This document shows positions 30,843-41,895 of a stretch of 64,000 nt of DNA, piece by piece. The position numbers and the translations under genes were made by a program. Below the pieces are notes generated by a model. The model was not told the origin of the DNA and made no database searches. It saw nothing but the letters and a program-made list of their open reading frames with translations. The stretch covers positions 2,541,001-2,605,000 of the forward strand of contig CANXME010000532.1 in NCBI GenBank assembly GCA_948144175.1, given 5' to 3'. The number at the start of each line of letters is the position of its first letter. Position 1 is the first letter of the stretch. Source of the stretch: Closterium sp. NIES-65. Lineage: Eukaryota; Streptophyta; Zygnematophyceae; Desmidiales; Closteriaceae.

Positions 30843-32028
30843 ATGGCTGCCGTGGCATCTTCGTCCGCTGTCCTCAGGAGCTCGTTCCTTGGCCAGAATG
30901 TCGTCGCTCCCCGCGTGGAGTCCGCCTCCCGCACGGTGATGACCCTCGGCAAGAAGAAGGCCGCTGCTGCCAAGAAGGCCGCGCCTGCTTCCGCCATTGA
31001 TGCCGAGCTGGCCAAGTGGTATGGTGAGTAATCCGACCAGCGGCCATCCGACCAGCCTCAAGAACTGCCGCTGTTTAGCCTTCGAATATTCGTAGCAATT
31101 AATTAACAATCTCGTCGGCATTGCAGGCCCCGACCGCAGGACCTACCTTCCCGAGGGTCTCCTCGACAAGTCCGAGATCCCGTCTTACCTGACTGGCGAG
31201 GTTCCCGGCGAGTAAGCCCCCTTGCCGTACATGCAGTCCTAATTGCAGCTTCGTCGTTGCTTTCGCCTCCGCAATTTCCTTTCTCTTCCACATTTTCCTC
31301 GTGCTAACGGTCCTCCTTCACCTCTTCGTGCTATCCAGCTATGGCTACGATCCCCTGGGCCTGAGCAAGAAGCCCGCTGACTTCGAGAAGTACCGCGCCA
31401 ACGAGGTGATCCACGGTCGCTGGGCCATGCTCGGCGCTGCCGGCTTCATCCTGCCCGAGGCGTTCAACAAGTACGTGCCCGGCGTGTGCGGTCCTGAGGC
31501 CGTGTGGTTCAAGACCGGTGCTCTCCTGCTCGAGGGTGACAGCATCCAGTACCTGGGTGCCACCATCCCCGTCAACCTGGCTATCGCCACCCTCGCCGAG
31601 GTCGTCCTCGTCGGCGGTGCTGAGTTCTACCGCGGCAAGAACGCATCTCCTCTCGGCACCGTGAGTACATGACCAGAACTCATCGTCGCTTCGTGGCTCT
31701 CGCTTCGTTGCTGCTGCACTTTCACCTGGTACTAAATGTTCGCGTCTGTTTCCGCTGTTCTGCTATTCAGGACCTCGACACCCTGTACCCCGGCGGTTCC
31801 TTCGACCCCCTTGGCCTCGCCTCGGACCCCGACACCCTGGCCATCCTCAAGGTGAAGGAGCTGAAGAACGGCCGGCTCGCTATGTTCTCGATGCTCGGAT
31901 TCTTCATCCAGGCCAAGGTCACCGGCGAGGGCCCAGTAGAGAACCTGACCACCCATTTGAGCGACCCCTTCGGCAACAACCTTCTGACCTCGCTCGGCTC
32001 TGCCGCGGACCGTGTGCCCACCTTGTAA
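30843..32028 (+). CDS. LHCB5: Chlorophyll a/b-binding protein CP26 (minor PSII antenna)
   Basis: Four exons join as 30843-31023, 31127-31211, 31339-31660 and 31771-32028 (all GT-AG) to give 281 codons, the usual length for CP26. An N-terminal plastid transit peptide ([15 protein letters not shown]...) precedes the mature motif [20 protein letters not shown]. Thylakoid helix B carries [15 protein letters not shown], helix [20 protein letters not shown], and helix [21 protein letters not shown], with the E...H.R and E..NGR chlorophyll ligands intact. The C-terminus is [11 protein letters not shown]...PTL. CP26 is a monomeric antenna linking LHCII trimers to the PSII core and helping in photoprotection. 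Identification against recalled plant LHCB5 is strong across its whole length. A TGTAA at 32086-32090 may be the poly(A) signal. Confidence 0.95.
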
Positions 32029-32847
32029 GGTGGAATTTGCAGTATTCTAGCCGTATTTACAATGAGCGCGTATGCGCGATTTTGATGTAAAGGTCTTACG
32101 GTGATAATGTGAAAAGCTTCAACCACCATGGCTTGTTACGAACAGTTAAAGACCGCAGACTCTCCCAGAACTAATTTTTTAAGGGATTTCTTCTCAGTGT
32201 TGAATCGTAAACCGCCATTCTCGAATCTCAGTCTATAATTAGCTAGTGGTTGCGGAGGCGTAGATACAAGAGATAGAATGTTTATATGGGTACATATGTT
32301 TAAGCAGAATCAATCGAGGGTTGTATGAAATTCTAGGCTCCAGCTTCCTATACTTGAATCAATACCTAGAACTTGTATTAATACAATAGTTTGTGTGCAG
32401 GATTGCTTATCAACACTTATCTTGCTCCATATCATTTTTCCAACCGCGTACAGCCTATCTAATTTTCCTGGCCTTGTGATTCCTGGTCAGCATGGCTGAT
32501 CCAAGTGCAATGGCTTTCCTGTGACAAGCTCTCACACAGACTAGGTTACCAACTCGTCAAGTTTCTTGACACGCTCAGGGGCGCAGTTCGCGGGTGAGTT
32601 CCGTGGTGAATTTACTGCCTTTTCCTGCCTTCAACTTTCTCACCATACACCTTCTCACCGCTCTGTACCGAATTCCGCTTCCGTGCAACCCTCCACCTTC
32701 CGACCGCTTTCCCTTCGTCATACCTTGGCACACACAAATCCGCTCACCTTGAAGGCGAGATTCGTCCAGTCCAGACTCCCTCGTCCCCTGCTTTCTTGCC
32801 GTGGAGCCTCCTCCCTCATTTCACCCACCAACCTTCCGCAGAGCCCC
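32029..32847 (+). other. Spacer between LHCB5 and the SAAL1-like gene
   Basis: Holds the 3' UTR of LHCB5, AT-rich spacer to about 32560, then GC-rich probable 5' UTR of the next gene. The downstream reading frame is open from 32566, but without an ATG before 32848. No other gene seen. Confidence 0.6.
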
Positions 32848-35800
32848 ATGCGGTCCTCCCCGTGCGGTGCAAGCGGAGCAGGTTCCGCTGCGGGTGCAGA
32901 TCCGGGGGAATGGGGGAGCGTAGACGCGCGGGGAGATAGGGGGGAGCTGGGGGTAGCGAGAGAAAGGGGAGGCGCGGAAGCCGTGATGGGGGAGGGGAGC
33001 GGGGAGGGGTACGGGGAGGTGGCACAAGCCCGCGCAGGGAGAGATGCGGACGGGGGAAGGGGGAACATGGCGGGGGAAGGGGGGGAACGCGCAGCGGAAG
33101 CGCAATCCGAAGCGGAGAGAGGGGGGGGCGCTGGAAGCAGGGTGGAGACGGGAGGTCGAGCGGAAGGAGAGACAGGGCCGGTGCGGGAGGGGGAGGGGGA
33201 GAGGAACGGGGAAGGAGGGGGAGCGGGAGCGGGAGCGGGAGCGGGAGCGGGAGCGCGAGCGGAGGCAGAGGCGGAGGCGGGGGCGGGAGCAGAAGAGGAT
33301 CTGTCGACGATAGACCCGTGCCACATCATCAGGCTGATCCGCACACTGCTGGAGGAGGCGGGGGGGGGAGATGCGGAGGGAAGGGGAGGGGGAGACGGGG
33401 CAGAGGCGGTTAGCGAGGGAGGGAGGGGTGGGAGGGGAACAGGAGGGGGAGGCGCAGTGCGGGGAGAAGCGGAAGAAGCAGGGGGGGTTGGAATGGACGA
33501 GGGGGGGGAGGAAGGGGCAGGGGAGGCGAGAGCGCGCGCTGGAGGGGAGAGAGAGGGAGAGAGGGGGATTGCAGGTGGGGAGGTGAGAGAAAACGGGTTG
33601 AGAGGTGAAGGTAGAGGCGGTGGTGATGCTGATGATGATGATGATGATGGGAAGGGGAAGGAGGGCGCATGGGAGGGGGAGGGAGGAGGCGCGAGGGAGG
33701 GCGGCGAGGGGAGGAGGGAGGAGGCAGGGTGTGTGCTGTGGGACCTGGCGGCCAGTGAGGAACATGCCGAGCTCATGGTGGGTGCTATGGTGGGTGTTGC
33801 GGTGGGTGTTGCGGTGGGTGTTGCGGTGGTTAATATGGTGGGTGCTCCATATTTGCAGAAGCGTGTGTACTGTCTATTAGGATGGTGGAATGGCGTGACC
33901 TGACTGGTAACAAATCGTTTTCTTTAGAGGTACACCCTGTTCGGATATGAGACATGGATGGTGGGCGCATGCACATCTAAGCCCCATGCAGGTTCGCTGT
34001 GCGGATTGGCTCGCTGAGTTGAGTCATTGCGACCGATGTGCATGCCCTTGCCATGGGTGCGTGCGCCTGGTTGTCCATGCCATGTCATGCCATCTCATGC
34101 CATGCCATGTCATGCCATCTCATGCCACGCGCCATACCATGTTGTTGGTGCCATGTGTGTGTGCATGTGTGCATGTGTGCATGTGTGTGTGTGTGCGTGT
34201 GTGCATGTGTGCATGTGTGCATGTGTGCATGTGTGCATGTGTGCATGTGTGCGTGTGTGCGTGTGCATGTGTGCATGTGTGCATGTGTGCGTGTGTGCAT
34301 GTGTGCGTGTGTGCATGTGTGCATGTGTGCATGCGTGCATGCGTGCGTGCGTGCGTGTGTGCGTGTGTGCATGTGTGCATGTGTGCATGTGTTCGTGTGT
34401 GCGTGTGTGCATGTGTGCCACGTGTGCATGTGTGCATGGCAGGTACGCAGCCATGTACTGGACGTGGTGCTCTCTGTGCTCGCCTCTCCCTCCTCATCAC
34501 CACGACTCAAGGTCTGCCCTGCACGTCACTGCCCTGCCCTGCACGTCACTGCCCTGCCCTGCACGTCACTGCCCTGCCCTGCACGTCACTGCCCTGCCCT
34601 GCACGTCACTGCCCTGCCCTGCCCTGCTTTGCCCTGCCCTGCCCTGCACCACTACATGCCCGCGCTTCCCATGCCTGCATTGCCTCACTCACTCACACTC
34701 CCATGTGCACCCACTCAGGATGCATCCACCACGCGTCTTGCTCCCGCACTACTTATTTTCCCGCTACTGCTCATGATTGCTTGTGCCTTTGTACCTGTGC
34801 ACAATGCCAGGTCTGTATGCGTGTGGCATTTACAATAGCTACCTGTGACCTACTTTGAACTTTGCACATCTCCTTGCAAGCATTTCCAAGCATGCATCAC
34901 AGAGCTCTCAAGGCATCAGATCCCGTTGTACCATATCTCTCTCATTCTCTCATACCCCCTCGCCTATTCTGTCTCCCGCCTCACGCATTTCCTCCAATAC
35001 ACTGCTCTCCGTCACCTCACTCCACCCCTGTTCTCGCCCATGCCCACCGCCACTCACTCATTGTTCCCTGATTCGTCTCAACCCGTTTACCACGCATTCC
35101 CATCCCTCTCCTGTCCACGTCTCCCTCCCACGCCCTACACCACTCCCCCACCCACACCCTGGTCAGGAGATCTGCATGGGGCTGCTTGCCAACCTGGCAT
35201 GCCACGTGGCGCCAGCACACAGCATGACTGCCATGGGCATGGGCGGCGGTGACAGTGCGGCGCCCAGCAGCATGATGCATGCGGTGGTGGGCGTGCTAAT
35301 GGGGGAGGACGACCCCCCCTGCCTCACTGAGACCTGCCGGTAAGGGTGCCTCATATTTGGTTGGGTGGTAATGGTGGATGGTGGATGGAGGATGGGTCGT
35401 GAAGGGGAAATGGTGAGTGGTGAGTGGTGAGTACGCGAGGGTCAATTTTTTAGGCACCTCAAGAAGGGGGAATGGTGAATGGTGAATACACGAGGGTCAG
35501 TTCATGGTCAATGGTCAACTGCCTATTTATGACGCATGCGGTGCTGCCTGCCTGCGCTCATGACCCAAGTCAAGGCAGAGCAGAACACCCCATTCCTCAG
35601 TAAAAGGCTCCTTGTATACTGCAAAGAGTGCGACATACCGGTATAGTGTCGCACAAACAGTTTCCTACCTAAACTACTAATTGTCGCCTGTAATTACCAT
35701 TTACAGGGGTACATGACACAAACCACCACAACGGATGTTACATTGATTAAACGAAAGAAAGAAAGAAAGAAAAAACCGCGAAGTCTAATACATAAAACAC

Positions 35801-37973
35801 CAGGAAGTGTGCCACAGTGTGTCGCCTTCCCTTTGCAATGAGTGTACCCCTGTGCACCCATTCCCACCACCTGCACACCAGGCTGTTAGGCACGGTGCTA
35901 CGCGGTGCGGAGTCAGAGGCATGGGCGGCGTTCCTGTCAGGCTCTGCTGCTGACTGCCTGCCCCGCGTGCTCTGGATCGCCGCCAACACCCTGCACCCGC
36001 AACTGCTGCGCAAGGTACACGCTGGGGAGGGTGGGGTGTGGTGGGGTGCTGTGGAATGTGGTGTGGTTGGGAGAGGTGGGGTGGGGTGGGCCTCGGTGTG
36101 GCATGGCAAGAGACGGCGGGTTCTGTTGTGAAAAAGACTCTTTGTTTGGAGTCGGATGGGGTGTGGCAGTGGCACTGACGGCTGTGCCTTTGGGCCCATT
36201 AACCTGCTGCGATCATTCTATGTATTTCTATATCATTCTGATGTATATGCTTCAGACTGTGAGTTGAGTTGCAGTTCGTCAGCTGTAACTGCGATAGAAA
36301 GCACTGACCAACTCTGAATAACTGCGGAAATCCCACGTATCCGGCTCTACACAATCGCCGCTGTCAAAACTCCCAACCCGGCCCTGTCTTGCCCGGTGTG
36401 CTGCCTGTATCTTGCTTAGGCGGTTGCGAGTTGCAACTCAATCTTTGAGATGAAACGTCTTGGTTTTCAACGCCAGCAGCAGCACCAGCAGCACGACCAC
36501 CATCACCACCCCCCCACCCATGCGCACACGCACAGTGCAGTATCAGCCTTGCGAGTCAGCAGCGCAGAAACGTCACTTTTGAGTCGACTCAAAAGCAGTA
36601 TCAGCCTTGTGAGTCAGCTGCGCAAAGAACTCAAACGCCATAATTTTGAGTCATCTCAAAAGAACCTCCTCCCCACCGTTTTCAGTGCACGGACCTGCTG
36701 CTGGCAATGGTGGACTCCTCGCACCCGGCAGCACATGTGCTGCTGTCTTTTAAGCACACGCCAAACACCATCCTTTTGAGTCAACTGAATCCCAACCCCC
36801 ACCCCCCACCACTCCCCCCGAGCCCCCTCTCTCCCGCCATGTTCAGTGCACAGACCTGCTGCTGGCAATGGTGGACTCCTCGCACCCCGCATCACGCGTG
36901 CTGCTCCCTGCGCTGCTCGCCCTGCCGCTGCTCTCCACCCTCGCTGACCTCATTGCGTCTGAGATGGACCGACTCGCAGACGGCTCTCGGGACGAGTGAG
37001 TAGTCGCACCGCTCCCCACCGCTCCACACCGCACCACTTTTCATCCCATGCTGCCTGCGTTGCTCGCCCTGGCACCGCTCTCCACCCTCGCTGACCTCAT
37101 TGCGTCTGAGGTGGACCGACTCGCAGATGGCTCTCGGGACGAGTGAGTAGTCGCACCGCTCCCCACCGCTCCACACCGCACCACTTTTCATCCCATGCTG
37201 CCTGCGTTGCTCGCCCTGCCACCGCTCTCCACCCTCGCTGACCTCATTGCGTCTGAGATGGACCGACTCGCAGACGGCTCTCGGGACGAGTGAGTAGTCG
37301 CATTGGCACTGCACTGCACCACACCACACCAGACCGCACCACACCGCACCGCACCACCTCTTATCCTATGCTCCCTGCACCTCCACCCTACTTTCACTTA
37401 TTTTCCCTAGCCCCTGCACTCCACTTTACTCCCTGTTTTACTCCAAGACACATCTTTGATGCATACCCCATCCCGCCCATCCCAACCAACCCATCCCTCC
37501 TACCCATGCCATCCACCCATTTACACGCATCCCACCCATCCTACCCATCTGATCCCACCCATCGCACCCAACCCACCGTGCCATCCACCAGTGATGACAT
37601 CTTGGACTCGCTCCTCCAAGTGCCCGAAGCCATCTCTCTCACGGATCCAGGCCCATAGTGGAGTAGCAGCAAATCCATCCCATCCCATCCCATCCCATCC
37701 CATCCCATCCCATCCCATCCCATCCCATCCCATCCCATCCCATCCCATCCCATCCCATCCCATCCCATCCCATCCCATCCCATCCCATCACATTCCGCCC
37801 ACCAGTGATGACATCCTGGATGCGCTCCTGCAAGTGCCTGAGGCCATCTCTCTTGCGCCCGACCCTCCGTCTGCTCTCCTCGCCGCCCATCCCCGCATGC
37901 TCCCCCTCGCTGTCTCTGTCGTCGCCTCTGCTCCATCCCATGCTGTGAGTGTGTTGTTCCATGCTGTACTCGC

Positions 37974-38045
<72 letters not shown>

Positions 38046-38046
38046 C

Positions 38047-38128
<82 letters not shown>

Positions 38129-39912
38129 CACATGCACAAGATGCCAATAACCTGCACTTTCCATGCCAGACCTTGTACTGCCCTGCCATGCCATGCCACA
38201 CCATGCTGCAAATGCATTGATTGTGTGACGCCTCCCCCCATCCCCCCGTGAGTCTTCAGTCGTACCTTGTTCTCTCCAATGCAGTGAAAATATAACGCCC
38301 CCCTTTACTCTCCCCTTCTCATGTTTCTCACCACCTGGTCCCCCCGGTCCCCTCCCTGCCCTTCACCCTCTCACACCACACCACGGCCACTCTTGCAGGT
38401 GGCGGCAGCAGCAGTGACAGCAGCAGTGCTAGCAGCCAACATCATAGCAGACGACCCCTCTCTCATTCCGCACCTCCAACTCCCCCCCCGTCGCATCCGC
38501 TCTTTCTTCCTCTCTTCCCTCCCGCCCTGTCATGCTCCCTCTCACACCACACCACACCACACCACACCACACCACACCACACCACACCACACCACACCAC
38601 ACCACACCACACCACGGCCATGCCTCCAGGTGGCGGCGGCAGCAGTGACAGCAGCAGTGCTAGCAGCCAACATCATAGCAGACGACCCCTCCCTCATCCC
38701 GCACCTCATTGCAGGTCTGTCCCTCGCACCCCCGCCCCCCTTGCACCCCCGCCCCTTGCACCACCTCCCCTTGCACCACCTCCCCTTGCACCCCCGTCCC
38801 TTGCACCACCTCCCCTTGCCCCACCTCCCCTTGCCCCACCTCCCCTTGCCCCACCTCCCCTTGCCCCACCTCCCCTTGCACCACCTCCCCTTGCCCCACC
38901 TCCCCTTGCACCACCTCCCCTTGCCCCACCTCCCCTTGCACCACCTCCCCTTGCCCCACCTCCCCTTGCCCCTCTGTCCGTACAGGCCGCTTTCTCTGTC
39001 ATCGCACGGCTTTTTCCTGTGTCATGCCTGTCTCCGTGGCCGCCCATCCGCCTCCATGTCCGCTTCTCCATTCATCCACCTCCATTCACCTCCATTCATC
39101 CACCTCCATTCACCTCCATTCATCCACCTCCATTCACCTCCATTCATCCACCTCCATTCACCTCCATTCATCCACCTCCATTCACCTCCATTCATCCACC
39201 TCCATTCACCTCCATTCATCCACCTCCATTCATCCACCTCCATTCATCCACCTCCATTCAGACCAGATCAGATGCAATCGGAAGTCTGATCATCGTTGTA
39301 CCTGATGGGGGATGGTTCATCTTCTCGTTTCCTCATTTTCTCTCCTTCACGCTCCCTCCTTTCCCACCCTCTTTCCCCTCCTCCCCCACTCCCTCCACGC
39401 CCACCGCACCCACCCACCCACCCGCACACCCCTCTCCACCACCTTGCACCTCCCCAACCGCTCCGCACCTCGCAGCACCGCAGTTTGTGCCGCGCCTGCT
39501 GGCCCTGCTCCCGTTGGTCTCGGACGACGAGGGTGCGCGTACTGCTGTGTGGTCGCTACTGCACGCTCTCTGCTCCCACGCCCTCGCACGTGGGGGAGGG
39601 GTGCGTGTCGTGCGCGGGGCAGGGGAGCCGAGGGATGGGCTTGTAGGGGAGGAAGAGGAGGAGAGAGGGTTGGGGGATTGTCCTGGGGGGGGCCGACAGG
39701 AGCGGATGCAGGAGGATGGAGGGGAAGGTGAGGGGGAGGTGGGAGGAGCGGAGGGACAGCAGCAGCAGCAGCAGGAGGCACTTAGTGCAGGAGTGGCTGA
39801 AAATTCTGAGCAAATGGAGGGAGGAGCAACAACGGCAGCACACCCAGAGGCATCAACTGCATCAGCATCAGCATCAGCATCAGCATCAGCATCAGCATCA
39901 TCATCATCATCC

Positions 39913-39945
<33 letters not shown>

Positions 39946-40958
39946 GTGGTGGTGAGCGCAGTGGTATCAGAGTACGAGAGGATTGTGGATGACCTGCAGC
40001 AGCATGAGGAGCATGAGGCGGCTTGTGTGCACGTGGGCGACGGGAGTGGAGGTGCCAGGAGTGAGAGCGGTGGCGAGGAGGAGAAGGGTGGGCATGTGGG
40101 TGGAAGGGAGGGGAGAGCAGGGGATGCGGATGTGGATATGGGGGAGGTGGAGATGGGGGAAGGGGAGTGGAGGGATGGCGGAGCGAATGGGGCTTGTGGG
40201 GGTGGCGCAGTGGCAGCTCACACACAAGGCCACAAGGCAACAGTATGTGTCTGTGTGCTCCCGCTCTCTTCCTTGCACCTTTCTTTCTCCCTCTTCTTGT
40301 CCCTTCCGCTCCAGTCTCTACTCCCCTCTTCCCCTCTTTCTTCAAACCTGCCTTTCATTTTCCCCAGTCGGTAAGCTACCACTATGCAGTGAATGCCCTT
40401 GGAGGCAAGTCTGTTTTTGAGAGTTGCCTCCATCCTGGTCCCACCACCTACATTCAAACAACAGCTTGCAATACCGTATCATCCCCCTAACCCCTGGCCA
40501 TTCGCGTGCGATGAGTCGATTTTTGAGTCGACTCAAAAATCGACTCACCACCTACATTCAAACAAAACAGCAAACAGCAGCTTGCAATACTGTATCATCC
40601 CCGGACCCCTGGCCATTCCTTGCTGTTAACCCACCCTCTCACTCTCTTGCCTTTGAACACCCAGGTATTGCTGCTGATTCGCCTCCTTGAGCAAGCCCCT
40701 TCACTCCCCCCACCAGCTTCTAACCACGGAGACCCTTCAATGGTAGCAGCAGCCCCAGAGCGACAAGCAGGAGATGCAGCACAGGCTGATTTGAATGCCG
40801 TTGGAGCAATATTGCCTTCATCATATGCACACGCACATGCACATTCCATGTTGCTGGACCCCAGCCAGCCCATGTCAATTTCGCAAACACATTTTGGAGG
40901 AGATTTGGATCAGGTACGAGCAGCTGTGGCTGCCTTGCGGCAATGCCTTGGTCTGTGA
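32848..40958 (+). CDS. SAAL1-like armadillo-fold protein
   Basis: Nine exons give one consistent frame of 912 codons: 32848-33777, 34443-34511, 35167-35339, 35882-36014, 36847-36995, 37806-37944, 38630-38714, 39476-40242 and 40665-40958. All junctions are GT-AG and phase-compatible. The start is the first in-frame ATG. After a ~280-residue Gly/Glu/Ala-rich N-terminus the armadillo core matches recalled SAAL1: VLWDLAASEEHAELM, SPRLKEICMGLLANLACH, EDDPPCLTETCRLL, then PRVLWIAANTL. Exon 8 carries more helices (FVPRLLALLPLVSDDEG) and a long acidic, poly-Q and Ser/Ala insert. SAAL1 proteins lack an established plant function; a nuclear or cytosolic scaffold is a guess. Introns are packed with satellites, and several exons have tandem duplicates nearby. 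Exon 8 to 9 is the least certain join. Confidence 0.75.
34152..34438 (+). repeat. GTGTGCAT microsatellite in SAAL1-like intron 1
   Basis: About 290 bp of GTGTGCAT/GTGTGCGT repeats reach up to the acceptor at 34441-34442. ORFs here only encode CVHVCMCA-type repeats in all frames. Confidence 0.92.
34521..34620 (+). repeat. 20-bp tandem repeat in SAAL1-like intron 2
   Basis: Five near-perfect copies of GCACGTCACTGCCCTGCCCT begin about 10 bp after the donor of exon 2. Confidence 0.9.
36576..36595. repeat. 20-bp perfect palindrome in SAAL1-like intron 4
   Basis: CTTTTGAGTCGACTCAAAAG. A related arm pair, TTTTGAG-TCAT-CTCAAAA, follows at 36644-36661, and half-sites (GAGTCA) surround both. Confidence 0.9.
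36687..36760 (+). repeat. Partial upstream duplicate of SAAL1-like exon 5
   Basis: After TTTTCAG the sequence encodes CTDLLLAMVDSSHPAAHVLL, as in the start of exon 5 (36847), then diverges. The acceptor is retained but no donor equivalent is seen. A second duplicate lies on the other side of exon 5. Confidence 0.75.
36898..37305 (+). repeat. ~148-bp tandem triplication covering the end of SAAL1-like exon 5
   Basis: Three copies start near 36900, 37048 and 37195. Each encodes ALLALPPLSTLADLIASE then DRLADGSRDE and ends at the same GACGA/GTGAGT donor. Only the first is continuous with the exon 5 acceptor. The other two are preceded by ~50 bp of intron-like sequence, so they would need their own acceptors. 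Confidence 0.85.
37589..37660 (+). repeat. Diverged duplicate of SAAL1-like exon 6
   Basis: A CCACCAG acceptor is followed by sequence encoding DDILDSLLQVPEAISL, matching exon 6 at 37806. It then runs into a stop (GPGP-stop) and a CATCC satellite. Likely non-functional. Confidence 0.8.
37675..37789 (+). repeat. CATCC pentanucleotide array, ~23 copies
   Basis: A perfect (CATCC)n run ends just before the acceptor of exon 6. Confidence 0.95.
37976..38134 (+). repeat. CATGCC hexanucleotide array, ~26 copies
   Basis: A nearly perfect (CATGCC)n run begins about 30 bp after the exon 6 donor. ORFs of HAHAHA or PMPMPM across it are artefacts. Confidence 0.95.
38399..38483 (+). repeat. Upstream duplicate of SAAL1-like exon 7
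   Basis: After TCTTGCAG it repeats exon 7 (VAAAAVTAAVLAANIIADDP then SLIPHL) almost exactly, but the donor is lost (CACCTCCAACTCC in place of CACCTCATTGCAGGTCTG). The ~40 bp before it (CTCTCACACCACACCA) are duplicated as well. Confidence 0.85.
38543..38615 (+). repeat. ACACC pentanucleotide array
   Basis: About 14 copies between the two versions of exon 7; probably expanded from the shorter ACACC run before the first copy. Confidence 0.93.
38739..38971 (+). repeat. 15-bp minisatellite in SAAL1-like intron 7
   Basis: About 15 units of CCACCTCCCCTTGCC/A; no stop in any frame. Confidence 0.92.
39066..39259 (+). repeat. 24-bp minisatellite in SAAL1-like intron 7
   Basis: About eight units of CCACCTCCATTCACCTCCAT plus TCAT. 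Confidence 0.92.
40512..40547. repeat. 36-bp perfect palindrome in SAAL1-like last intron
   Basis: The arm TGAGTCGATTTTTGAGTC is followed directly by its exact reverse complement, centred between 40529 and 40530. The core is the same TTTTGAGTCGACTCAAAA found at 36576. Flanking sequence CACCTACATTCAAACAA also recurs on both sides (about 40443 and 40548), as a local duplication. Confidence 0.93.
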
Positions 40959-41690
40959 GAGATTGTGTGATAATGCAGAATGCATTTTGGCCTTCGATTT
41001 CGTTCCCATGGGTTGCGCTGGTAGCTAAGGTACTGCACCTGGGTTCTCATGTGACGCGAGTGAAACAATTGGCATTCGGTACATTAACAGTTACAGAAAA
41101 CTCCAAGGTGAGGGCCTTAGAAGAACAGAAAGATTGAAGTGGCATGTCCGCAAGCGCATGTCGCGAACTATTCGCCAAGAGTTAATGAGCAAGCTTGTCT
41201 TTGTGGTTAGCAAGCAAGCTTTGCTAAAATTGTATTACGTGCTTCAAGACGTCCTGGAGATCGGTTGGGGTGTCGAATCTGACGGTGCGGAGGCGAACGG
41301 CGGGTGTGATCCGTCTCGTTTGTACGCGATACAGTAGCGTGTGACGCTTCCAATTTTCAGTACAGTATCAACTGCCACCAAGAAAAAATATGACGTACAG
41401 TCGGTGCCCATTTCAAGAACACCAGGTAGGCGGGCGGCATGTGCGTGAAACGTGTTTTTGACATTTCGCCACGTTCGCCCTTGTCGCCACGGGCAAAAAT
41501 GTTATGAAATTGCAACGTGAATCGAGTTAAGGGTTTTAATTTCGTAACCAGGTTAACTTCTCTGATGACGGGCAACCGTTGTTGTTTATGAACTGTAGAT
41601 GTTTTTCTTCCTCAACTTGGTGACTGTACCCTGAAATCGGCACAATGGTCAATTTAGTCACTCACGGGCAAGACGTTCGCGAGTGACTAA
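40959..41690 (+). other. Gene-free stretch between SAAL1-like gene and element H
   Basis: Probable 3' UTR then unique, moderately AT-rich sequence. No credible gene. Just before H there is a 10-bp inverted repeat, TTAGTCACTC (41655-41664) and GAGTGACTAA (41681-41690), whose last three bases are the target duplication of H. Confidence 0.55.
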
Positions 41691-41785
41691 GGGCGCTTCA
41701 CCTGAGGGGCGGAAGGCCAAAATCCGAACCGACGTATCAGTTTGACTGTACGAACAGTATCCCAAATGAGTTCGAACACAAATAC

Positions 41786-41895
41786 TGTCAAATGTTGTAG
41801 CCTGTAGTGAGGTTTGTCTTAGGGGGTACAGAAGTTAGGGTTTGTCATATGTACCCCAACCAACATCAATGCAACACCCATTCCTCATTCTGACA
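41786..41895 (+). repeat. 5' LTR of element F
   Basis: 110 bp, TGTCAAATGTTGTAGCC...TCATTCTGACA, with no difference from the 3' copy by eye. Confidence 0.95.

Noticed and set aside
33947..34858. ORFs rich in CVHVCMCAC or HAHTHTCTHAHM
   Set aside because: Pure translation of the GTGTGCAT microsatellite inside an intron.
38399..38483. First copy of the VAAAAVTAAVLAANIIADDP exon as the real exon 7
   Set aside because: Its donor is lost, while the copy at 38630-38714 has both splice sites and the right phase.
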